From Diospyros lotus (Eukaryota > Streptophyta > Magnoliopsida > Ericales > Ebenaceae): 64,000 nt of DNA. Of the stretch, positions 11,101 through 23,100 are shown piece by piece. Position 1 is the stretch's first letter. Each line of letters opens with the position of its first letter. The stretch covers positions 22,950,616-23,014,615 of the forward strand of contig NC_068338.1 of assembly GCF_014633365.1 (NCBI RefSeq), in the 5' to 3' direction. The position numbers and the translations under genes are program-made. The notes below the pieces were generated by a model. The model searched no databases. It was not told the DNA's origin and saw nothing but the letters and a program-made list of their open reading frames with translations.

Positions 11101-14100
11101 AATTTTCATTGCCCATCTCTCTGCATATCTGCAGACCTCAGAAAAGCTTTGGATAGGTTTTCCTCTTTTGGGAGTGACATTTACCTTATCTTCTTGTCTC
11201 CTTTTTGTTCCTGGAAACTCCCTTTTGGGTTCTGAGTGGATTGTGCTTCCTTTCATTTTCTCATCTTGTTTACAAGGAAAGTTTGTTTCCTTCCTGGAGT
11301 GGATTGTGAGATCATAGTGAGGGGAAAAAAGTAAACAGCCAAATGGAGAAGTTTCCATCAATATACACACACACATTCAATGTAACAGCAATTATAAAAA
11401 GACTAAATTATAACAGAAATTGCGAGGAGACTGTCAAGAAAAATGTGAAAAATGGCTTCACAAATCTTGTTTCCCCTGAAGGGTTGGATAAAAATATATA
11501 CAAGACCTCTGATAGGATACCAAATAGAAATCCAACAGCAATCAAGTATCAATAGTTTCCAGTGATTTTCAGCAAGGAAATAAGAACAATTCAGGGCATT
11601 CGAGAGGCCCTTGCTCTCCCAATTCTTCTATAAAAAAAACCAGCTATCTTCTCTCTCTTCTCCCCTCTTATTTATACCTCTCCTCACCACCTTTCTAACT
11701 GAATTCCCCTTGCACATGCTGATTATTCCCTTAGCATGTGGATTACAATTCTACCCCTCCCATGCGCGCATGCTGGTTGTTACACCTGCATGTGCTAACC
11801 CCTTACTCTAATCTTCATGCCTTCTACTGCTTGTGGCGTCTTTGATAGGTTCAGTGCACCGGCGGCCTATCAACCTCCTATCAGATTATGAAGTTTTTTC
11901 CAAATCTAATTAGAAAACTTAGGATACAACAATCTATCTTCTAGAAGATACATCCTTGGTTTAGGAAACCAATATCAATCACTGTCAATCAAACCCAATC
12001 ACTGCTGGTCCAATCTTGTCCGAGTATAAGGACAAGATTGGCTGCTTCCTCGTTGACACTCCCCCTCAAGATTGGGAGTGGATACTATACATCCCAATCT
12101 TGCTCATTAATCTGTGAAAACCAACTGCAGGAAGCTCTTTAGTCAACACATCTGCCAATTGGTCACTTGGGGAGATATAAGGGCTACAAATTAGGCCACT
12201 ATCCAGTTTCTCCTTAATGAAATGTCTATCCACTTCAACATGCTTTGTTCTGTCATGTTGGACTAGATTATGAGCAATGTTGATTGCTAATTTATTATCA
12301 CAATAAAGCTTCATAGGTGTTGTCCACTCAATCTTGAGATCATCTAGTAATATTTCCAGCCACAACAGCTCACACATTCCTAGTGCCATAGACCTCCACT
12401 ACACTTTGCTTTTTGCTTCTCCATGTCACCAAATTTCCTCCTAAAAAGGTACAATAGCTTGATGTGGACCTCCTATCCATAAGGGATCCTGTATGGTCAA
12501 CATCTGTGTAGGCTTCAAGTGACATAGCCTCTCCCTTCTTAAACATTGCCCTTAGGTGAACCTCCTTGGGGTTGTGCATGAATTGGCTGACAACTCCCAC
12601 TGCATAGGCAATATCTGGCCGAGTATGAGTAAGGTAAATTAATTTCCCAACCAACCTTTGATAGGACCTTTTATCAACTATGATGTCTTCTAGAGCTTCC
12701 CCCAATTTGTGATTTGGTTCAATGGGTGTGTCCACTGCCTTGCAACCAAGCATTCCAATTTCAGTTAGGAGATCCACTATATACTTTTGCTGAGAAATAA
12801 ATACTCATTCTTTTGAATGTGCCACTTTTATGCCCAACAAATATTTCAATCTCCCCAAATCCTTAATTTCAAATTTTTAGCAAATGCTCCTTTAACTTGC
12901 TCATGCCTTCTTCATCACTGTCAGTGACCACAATATCATCCACATACACTATGAGAACTGTCACTCCCCCTATGGCTGAGTGATGGATAAATAGTGTGTG
13001 ATCCCTTGGCTCTGCTTATAGCCCATGCCAAGCATTACGTTTGTAAGCTGGCCAAACCAGGCCCTTGGGGACTATTTTAGTCCATATAGGGTTTTTTCAG
13101 TTTGCATACTACCTTTTCCTTAGTTGTTGGGCCATACCCCGGTGGTACTTCCATGTAAACCTCATCTTCTAGTTCCCCATGCAGAAACGCATTTTTAACA
13201 TCATATTGTTGTAGTGGCCACCCTAGATTAGCTTCCAGAGATAGGAGGACCCTGACTGTATTTAGCTTTGCAACCGGTGCAAAGGTATCTAGGTAGTCTA
13301 CCCCATATACTTGGGTATACCCCTTAGCCACTAACCTAGCTTTGTATCTATCCAAAGACCCATAAAACTTGTGTTTCACCATATACACCCATTTGCAGCC
13401 TACTGGGTGCTTCCCTTTAGGTAACTGCACAAGCTTCCATGTTTGGTTTTTTTCTAGAGCTACCATCTCAGCTTCCATGGCATTCTTCTAATTCTTATTT
13501 CCTACTGCCTCAGAAAAGGTTTTGGGTATAGGAATGGTATGAAGATTGGCAAGGAAAGCTTTGTGTGGGGATGATAGCTTAGAGTAGGATAAAAACAAGT
13601 GTAAGGGATGTTTGGTGTAGGCTCTAATACCCTTTCTAAGTGCAATAGGCCAATCAAGATCACTATTAAAGGTGTTTGCTTCGAGTATAGGTTCAGTAGG
13701 TTCAACAGGCTCATCATCAAGTATAAAAGAATGATCAAAGGAGTTACCTGGTGATTTATCCGTAGGACTTTCTGAATTGTCAGTGTTGTCTAGAGCAGGG
13801 TTAGGGCTTGCCTTGGATGTTAACGCTTGCATAGGCCCTGTGTCTAGCCTTTTCCTTCTTGAGTACACCTGCAATGGTTGAGGAGTCTCTGGTGAAGATT
13901 CCTCTAATGTCATACCCAGTGATTCCTTCAAAGTAGTTGTGGGGATTGTGAAGGAAGATAACTTAGGGTCAGTAAAAGTAAAGGGCTGATCTTTGGCTAT
14001 AGCTAGGTTTTGTTCCAGAGAATTGGAATGGCTAAAGTAAGGATCGGTTTCTGCAAAAGTTACATTAGCTGACACAAAGAACTTCTTAGAGGGTGGATGA

Positions 14101-17100
14101 TAGCACTGATAGCCCTTTTAAGTAGGGGAATATCCAATGAATATGCACTTTAGGGCCCGAGGATCCAATTTTCCTCTGTTAGCAATTAGGACATGAACAT
14201 AGGACACACCCGAATATCTTGGGTTTCTAGTGGTTAGACACATGAGCATTAGGAAAGTGTTTGATTAACATTTGAATTGGATTGTGAAACTCAAGAGTTT
14301 GTGAAGGTAGTATGTTGATTAAGAAGGGGGTTGTTAGAGTTGCTTCTCCCCAATAATGTTTAGGAACATTATGGTGGAATAAAAGAGCTCTTATAACAGC
14401 TAGGAGATGGCCATTCTTCCTCTCGACCACTCCATTCTGTTGAGGAGTGTAAGGGCAAGAAGACTCATGTATAATGCATTTTTGTTGAAAGAAAATAGAT
14501 AGGTTTTGATTGAAAAAATTCTTGGCATTATCAAACCTAAACCTTTTTATTTCTACCCCAAATTGGTTCTTAACCATGTTGTAGAATATAGGAAATACTT
14601 TGCCTACCTCAGATTTAGTTTTCAACAGATATAACCATACTACCCTTCTACAATCATCCACAAAAATAATAAACCATCGTGCCCCAGAAATATTGAGAAC
14701 ACTTGATGGACCCCAAACATTACTGTGGATTAAAGACAAAGGTAGAGCAGCAATTTTATTAGATGGTGGAAAGATACCCTCTTGTGTTTAGCAAACTCAC
14801 ATATAGCACTATGAAGATTTTTAATACCTAAACAAGATAAATCTAAAAACACCACCCTAAGAGTTTGGAAGGAGAGATGGCCAAGCTGGTAATGGTGCAA
14901 CCACAATTGGTCTTCGTTAGACTGAGTTAGGCATGATATTAGAGGAAATTTCTCCCTTTTTTCCTGCTCACCCGGCTCCTCAAGGTAGTAAAGTCTAGCC
15001 CTGGCCCTAGCAAGCCCAATCATCCTCTCCGTGCCCTGTTCATGTATCTCACATAGATTCGAATGAAAAACAACACTGCAATTAGTGTCCAAAATGAGTT
15101 TTTGAATAGATATGAGGTTGGTAAATAATTTAGGGACATGAAGGACATTCTTTAGGGTGAGATGTTCATTAAGTATAACATCTCCTTGGGCCGCCAGCGA
15201 TAGTGGTCAAAGAGCCATTTTCCATGGTGATCCTTTTAGAGCTAAAACAAGGGCTATAGGTAGTGAACAACTGAGAAAAAGGAGTCATGTGATCAGAGGC
15301 TCCAGAGTCCAGGATCCAAGAGTTTTGGTGAACTATTTCTGAAGCGAGTAGGGAAAAAGAAGGGAAAGAAGTACCTGTGAGAGCGAGAGAGCAAGTACCT
15401 TTCTCAGCCTTCTTGTCAAGTGATCCCAAGAAATTCCTTAACCTCTCGATCTCAACCCTATTTAGTTCTAGTGTCTCTCCTTGTTCTGAATCCTTCTATT
15501 TAGGGAGCTAGTGGCTGTTGGTCATGCACACCTAACCTTGCCCTTAGCTTCTTGATGGTCCTCCTTTGGTTAGCCTCCCATGGAGCTTCTTGTAGTAGGT
15601 ACAACATAGAGAATCTTTGTCCACGGCTTTCTTCTCTTCTCTAGGACCTTTGCTCTGATTTTGAGCATTCATGGACACCAAGGCAAAAATTTCCACCGGG
15701 GAAGTTTCTAACATAACTCCCCTTCTACTCTCTCCTACACACACTATGGAAATAACCTCATTCAAGGAAGGCAAATCCTCCTTACCGAGGATTTGTACCC
15801 TTACCACATCAAAGTCCATATTGAGGCCGGCTAGGAAGTCATACATCCTTTCCTTCTCCACAAATCTTTTATGCAAGGCAGTATCCTCACTGCACTTCAT
15901 CTACAAGCATTGGTAATGATCTAACTCTTGCCATAGGGTCTGCAACAGATTAGCATATTCTGTAATGGTCCTTGAACCTTGTTTTGTGGGTGCCACTTTG
16001 GTACTTATCTCGTAGAGTGCTACATCACAAACTGTGGAGTAGGTAAGCTTGATTGCCTCTCAAATGTCCTTGGTTGTTGTCAAGAACATTACCATATCAC
16101 TGATTTCTAGAACTATGGAGTTCCATAACCAAGACATCACCAAGGAATCCTTCTCATCCCATGCTGCAAACGCTGGATCTCCCTCCTTAGGACCCGTTCC
16201 CAATAAGTGACTCAACCTCCCCTTTTCTTTTAGGAACATGCAAATTAGTTGAGACCACTTCAAGTAGTTCTTACCATTCAATTGGTAAGCTGCTTGAAGG
16301 TTTTGTAACTCTCCCCCTGATCCTCCACAATTGGTTCTAGCAAATGGAATTTCCATTGTATTGCTAGAATCGACTAAGTCTAGTATAGGGTTTGGAGTAT
16401 TAGATAGTGTCTTGAAAAGAAGATTGACGAAGGCCACGAAAAATAAAAAACAATGCCTATAATCTTATGGCTCTGATACCATGTCAAGAAAAACATGAAA
16501 AATGGCTTCACAAATCTTATTTCCCTTGAAGGGTTAGAAAAAAATATATACAAGACCTCCTTCCAAATTAGGAAGTTTCTAAGAAACAAAAATAAGAAAG
16601 TTTCCAAATCTAATTAAGAAACTTAGGATACAACAAATATACAATCTATCTTCTAGAAGGTACATCCTTGGTTTAGGAAATCAATATCAATCACAGTCAA
16701 TCAAACCCAATCACTGCTGGTCCAATCTTGTCCGAGAATAAGGACAAGATTGGCTGCTTCCTCGTTGAGAACCCATGAGGAAGTGGAACACAAGAGACCG
16801 ATATATTGATGGGTGATGGCTGTTGCTATTTAAACAGAAATCAGGTGGTAGCTGCTGCTATTGAAAGGAGCAGAAAACAAAATAAATACAGGTCAGCTGC
16901 AAGAAAGAAATTATAACAATAAAATGGAGGAGTTTCCATGGCTGCAGATTGCTATCTGAAGAAAGGTTACATAAAGGCCGAAAGCCTCTTCTGCTACTGT
17001 AAGAAGCTATGGAAATGAGAAGGAAACACGAATTCATTGCTGGGTATTCAGCGTTAGGACCATGATAGTAATAACTGCTTGTACCACAAACGGCTCTAAG

Positions 17101-20100
17101 CCTTCATCAATAACACCAACACTTGGATAATTTTTGTCAGTGTTAAGCAAAAACCATTTTTGTCAGTGTTAAGCAAAAACCGCCAGTGGCACAAGCGGTT
17201 CTGTGTTGAGAAACCAGTCACATTGGCCCCTTGCCCTGCGTGGTGGGGAAGGTGGAATTCTAGTAAAAATTTTCAAAAATGGTGGCATATGGTCAATTTT
17301 TTTTTTTTTAAATCTTTTTCATCATGGTTCCATATTGTATTGGTTGGTTTCAAAATATCAACCATGTGATGGAACACAACCATATCAATTATTTTCATTC
17401 ACAGCCATCTTATGAAATTTTTTTCCATATGAAAATAGTGTTGGAACTTTTTCTCATCATTCTCTCGCTAGACGGTTGCATCAAGAAGGGCATTTGGCTT
17501 AAAATTTTTGTTGCGTTTTGTATGGATTTGTATTGTCACTTTGAGTTTCAAAAGTCAATTAACATTATGAATACCATGTCATCAACCCAAATTTGGCTAG
17601 GATAAGCTGCGGTTGGTGGTGGTGTTGCCTGGTGATAAATTAGTAAAAATTTCAAAAGACTAATAATCTTTTATGATAGCTTTCTGGAGATCAGCATCTT
17701 GATCTCCCAATTGCCTTCTACACTTTTGCTTGGTAATTTCAATTTCTAATAATACTTCAATGCAAAATAAACCTCAAAATTTCAGCAGCTGAAAATAAAT
17801 CATGTGTTTTTTTTGGAGAGGGGGGGAGGGGGGGTGACCCAAATGTTCAACTGTAATAAAAAACTTAAATTATCAAAAAACTAAATGATAAAACCAATTA
17901 AAAAGTGAGACCAAAACCACCAAGTCTTGCTAGAAAGGATAGTGAGATCTTAACAGGTGGTAGAATATCATGAAGGTAAGTTCTTAAAACAGGTAGGCTG
18001 AGTAATAGAGCAGTAAGAACCACATTTCCTAAGTAGGAATATTAACAAATCTTAACCAACTATGAGAACTGGTCACTCAAGGGAAAAAGATATCAGATGG
18101 TGATGGTGATGGAACAGTCATTTTGTTAGTCAATATTAGTGTGACACAGTCACATTAATGTAAATCCAAAATTTGTTGAGGTCCAAATACTTGATTGGGA
18201 TTGAGGAAAATACCAAATCCATGCCATGCAAGCAAATGCCCAATGATTAAAAAGACAATAAGCAAGGAAAAGGAATCTACCAGAGAATCCAGAGAAAAGA
18301 AAAGTTCTGAGCAACAACAGTTTGCAACAATCCAACTACCAGAACAATTCAACTTAGTGGCTAAATATTCATGACCACAAAGATGGTGCAAATTAACTAC
18401 ATTCCATTGTCAACCAGTTGCATTTAATTACTTGAACTAGAGGTCTTATTACTGTTTCCTGTAGCTAAATGGAACATAAAACCTTGACATATAATCAGGG
18501 GCACCACCTTCCAATGATAATACAATGACAATAATAAAAATAACTAATGTCAGGAATTAAAATATTATGGTTACTTTATTAGTATGATCATCAAATTGAT
18601 TCGATGTAGTAGCAACATAGAACAAGAGTTATTTAAATTATGCACGCTCCAACCACAGTTCAATGATATTCAACATGGTAAGCCATAAAATAAAACCAAT
18701 ACCAATAAATATGTCAGGATAGTAAAATATGAAAGAAAAGAACAATAACAACAATGGCAGTACTAGAACAGGGGGAAAAGAAAGAAGAACAAAAGATAAT
18801 AAAAGGATGGTATTAAAATTGTAAGCCCATTTCGTCATATGATGGCAATTCATTAATGAACCATAACATTCTTCCTCCTGAGATTTAGTTAGATCTTTAT
18901 AAAATGAAAATAGGTGATTCCTGTCAAATGGTGACTCCGATCTAGGATTTGATTCTAGGCAAAACAATTTCAAGTACCATGTCAGGAATACTCACACTTT
19001 CAGCCTCACATTGTTAGATGTTTTATACTATTTAGGATATAGACACCTATTTTTATCTATAAAGCACTAAATTTGAAAGTGAGGTAAAACACCTCCAACC
19101 TTGTGGAAAGGCTTTCTGGAAGTTAATTGGCTTCAACAATGCAATACTTCACCAACTTATAACCTGAACTGTAAAAGGAAGTGCAAAAGATTTGGAACAA
19201 CTCCTTCCAAAGATTAAACACTAAACCAAATATTGCTATATAGTGAAACATTACCTGCATCTAACTAAAGCAGATATACACACAAGAATGCCATTCTAAG
19301 CACACAAAAAAAGTGTCATTACCAAGACTGGTAGCAACCACAGGAGAAATTTCAATTTCATAGACAAGATTCCACCTAAATAGATGTTGCAAGGAAAGCC
19401 TCATCTATTATAGTTTTATTGTGCGCCTAACCTATATAGCACACATCCATACAAGTCATACAAATTTGATAACCACCAACACATCAATGCAACAAACTCT
19501 GAGGGACTACACCATACACTTTATTAGAAAATATTTATCTCAAACGAGAAACACTTCTCAATAAATTAATCTATAGAAACCAAATATTTATATTCATTAC
19601 TTTGTATAAGGATGATGAAGCTACTTTAAGCTGCGAGTGCAACGCATGCCAAAATGAGTTCCTTTCTCACCACACTTCATTTTTTGGACCATATTATTTT
19701 CCAATATTAGAAGTATCATACTTTACATTAGTATGAGATATACTTTATATCAACAGACAAATTTTTTGAAACAGATCCTTAGAATCCTCTACTTAGACAT
19801 CTATTTACCCCCGTAAATACATACAAGAAGGAAAGAGATCCAATAGGAGACAAAGCCAAGCTAAAATAAGTTCCATTTTTAGGTAAAGTAAATTCCTAAA
19901 CAATTAAATCCTAAAATAATAATCTCTATCAAATTCTGGGTATTTCACTTTCAATTTAGAACATATGCCTTTTTTTTATTTTTTATAAGTAGAACATATG
20001 GTAATAGTATCAAACACATTTCTAAACATGCCTGAAGAGTTTGGCTGTGCCACCCACACCATACTCGACTCTCCCTACAAATGTTGATTTTATGTAGTGT

Positions 20101-23100
20101 TCAAATTATTTTTGAAAAATGATCTGCATTATTTTTCAGGCTGATAGAATTGAAATTTTTTCCTACTTGATTTGTACTTTTAATGCAACATTAGTTTATT
20201 CCTTAATCCACAAAGTTTCATCACAAAGGTATATCCAATCAAAATGAGTTATAATATAAGCCTCACTTTCCTATTTCTAACTTGATTCAATAAATCCAAA
20301 TGTTTTAAGGAGACATTGTCAGTCCATTCCCCAATAATTGGAAGCTCTTGACTTCCAAAACATTAGCTACCTCCCACAAACAACCTTTCTTTTCTCTCTC
20401 CGTCACATGTATTCACATTCAACCAACAAAGTATAGTTTAGGGAAAATTAAGAAAACAAAAGTAATGCTTTTGAAAATGGAAACTGCAATGGACAACCAA
20501 GATGGGAAATTGGATTGGACTACCAAAAGAGGAAAAGAAAAGAAAATCAACCCAATCATAAATTCATAATTCAACCCAATCAGAATGCCCCTGCCCCACC
20601 AAAAAAAGAAAAGAAAAGAAAAGAAAATGACTTCATTGGATATGGTTTGTGAGGGATCAATTCTTGGACTTTAGCAACCTAAAAATAGAAAATAACTAGA
20701 AAGGGCAAGTAAAAATAAATTGATCTTGTGGAGCATACAAGATAATAGGAAATCTGTATAAGCAGGAAGGGACTTGTGCAAATGCAATCATAGAAAATCT
20801 ACAAGCTAGAAGGAACTTATGTGACGTTTGATTTATTAGTTGAGCAAGCTAACCAAAAAGGAACTTGTACCACCTTTCATGGTGATCTCCAAATTATGCT
20901 TCCACAACCTTTAGGGTGAAGGTGAGCCAGGCACAACAGTAGGTTGCTCCATTGCCATATGGAGGCCACAAATTCAATTCAGGAAAAGGCCGTGTGCAAT
21001 TGACCTTCCCCAAAAGCTGCAATGCGCGAGCCTCATGCACCAAGGTTACCTTTTTTTCCTTTTACAACCTTCAGGGTAAAAAATATGCCATTCCTTCCCT
21101 CTTTTCCAAATCTCAAAACCATTTAGGGTACCTAAGATTCCCATCAAGATGCAAGAATGATGCCATTCCAATAAATATTTTGTTCAGCTTGGGAAAATTT
21201 TAAAGTGATTCTTTATAAGAATTTAAAGAGTCACCTTCAAGATTAATCTTTCTGAGTGTTTGAACTCCAAATAAAAAGTTGGTTATTACAATAACAAGAG
21301 GTAAAGTAATTATCACGCAGGCTATATTTCGTAAACTTCAACAATAACTAATATTGAAATATTAGAATCCATTAGATTTCTACAATCAACATCTATTGTG
21401 TGTATATATTTAAATATGTTGATTGACTATTCAATCAACATGAATATGTAGATATGTTCATTGGATGTATATATTTGAATTTCAAAAAAAAAAAAATCAT
21501 GTAACATAGACATCAATACACTAATGATATATTGGAGTTGCAAAATGACTATTTCCAAGGAATAGTATTCCCTTTCAATATATAGGAAGTTGATTAGGTT
21601 TCTCGGATTTTTGGGTCAGTATAGTTCGCATATGCATAAATCAGTTGCACCAGTATTAGGCACCTTCTATGTAATGTACTACACAGTAAAGTAAAATAAA
21701 CATAAATACAATAGGTTTAATATTTATGTTAGATAATAAAACAGCAAACTCAAGAATGCATACATTTGTTTGCTACATTAGCACTCATTGAATCTTGAAT
21801 GGTTCCACTATATTCTTTTAGGTCTTATCTTTCCTCTATAAACTACACACATTGTGATAACATACTAGGATGCCTTACTCCAGTAAAAATCACCTAAATC
21901 AATTATGGAAATGTTTCTATAGCTTTATAAGGTCAATAGGAAGGCCTATACAATTCTTTTAAGAAACACATGATCAAATGATTAGACAGATAGGAGGTTG
22001 AGTGACATCACATGGTGATCAAATGGATTTCTTTTGGAAAAATCATATTTTGGTGTAACATAGTAATTTACAGTTTTGCACATTAAATAATGTTGTAGTT
22101 GGACAGGAAAACCTCTCCCACATTTCATTTGATAGGACATACATATATATAGAAAATACAAGGGACAAACCACCCATATGGAGTTGGCTAAGGAAGGTAA
22201 AAACTGATTCAGTTAAGGACAAAAACTGTCACCTAGAGATGAAAAAAAACTGTACACCTAAATACAAAATTGTAATCACATGATTTTCTACATGCCCCCT
22301 CAAGCTGGGTTATAAATATTAGGAAGCCCAGCTTAGATCTTCACATCTTCAAACTGGGTCTTTGGTAGATCCTTGTCCACTTTCAATTTTTCTTATGAAG
22401 TGTTTGTCTATTTAGGATACTTTGAATATGTTGAATTGCTACCAATATTTACCAATATCTAGTTAGACGACTAAGATATTGGATAATTGAGAGATCTCCT
22501 TGACAATGCCTCTTCTATGTTCTCAGTGTCGAAATAACTATCCTTTGCAGCATCTTAGACTTCTTGTGTCGTCTCATGGAGGATGAAATTTACTCCGACA
22601 TGATGTGTCTTCAGGGTTGGAATACATCTCCTTTGGGGCATTCTCTTGTGCCATCTTGTGGAGGATGAAATTTCCTATCAAGTGCCTTTTATGAGAGGTG
22701 AGCACTATCCTCTTTTACAATAGTAGCTTTTGACGGGTTCAGCTATAACCACTCTATGCTTTTACACGGGAACAAGTAATAACCCTTACAATGCTTTTTA
22801 CATGTGGATTGAAGCAATAACCCTTACAATGATTTTTACACTTGGGCTGAAGCAATAACCCTTACAACTAAAATAAGATGAAGCCACAATAAAAGCTAAA
22901 GCAGCAACCTCTAAAAAAAAAAAAGGACAACTTGCCATACCCGTTGTTTAACTCATCCGTGACAGGAAGATTGTTTCAAAAACTTTGAGGTTTTTTGGCC
23001 AAGTCCTTGTGAATTACCTTCTTAGGTGTTTGCAAATGCTGGAAAATGCCTTGACATGAAACTTCTTCATCGTCTAAACCTGTCCGTTGGACCTCAGAGC

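Larger units (their letters stand above)
11432..16769 (-). mobile_element. Decayed Ty1/copia retrotransposon nested in the Mutator-like element
   Basis: LTRs at 16482-16769 (5') and 11432-12058 (3'), ending TGTCAACGAGG...TTCTTGACA on the minus strand. The primer-binding site TGGTATCAGAGCC lies at 16469-16481 and a G-rich polypurine tract abuts the 3' LTR. Domain order is gag, protease, integrase, reverse transcriptase, RNase H, which defines copia. Many stops and frameshifts make it non-autonomous. The right LTR ends TTGAGA rather than TTGACA, and I see no clean target duplication. Confidence 0.9.
10681..17653. mobile_element. Mutator-like element with long terminal inverted repeats, in intron 7 of copy A
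   Basis: Long imperfect inverted repeats: 10681 to about 10990 pairs with about 17040-17330 plus 17635-17653. Both ends begin GAATTTTT/GAAATTTTT when read inward, and the element is bounded by the 9-bp duplication AAAAGACTA at 10672-10680 and 17654-17662. The 9-bp size and long inverted repeats are the Mutator hallmark. No transposase was seen. A copia element (11432-16769) and a repeat fragment (about 17330-17635) are nested inside. Confidence 0.68.
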
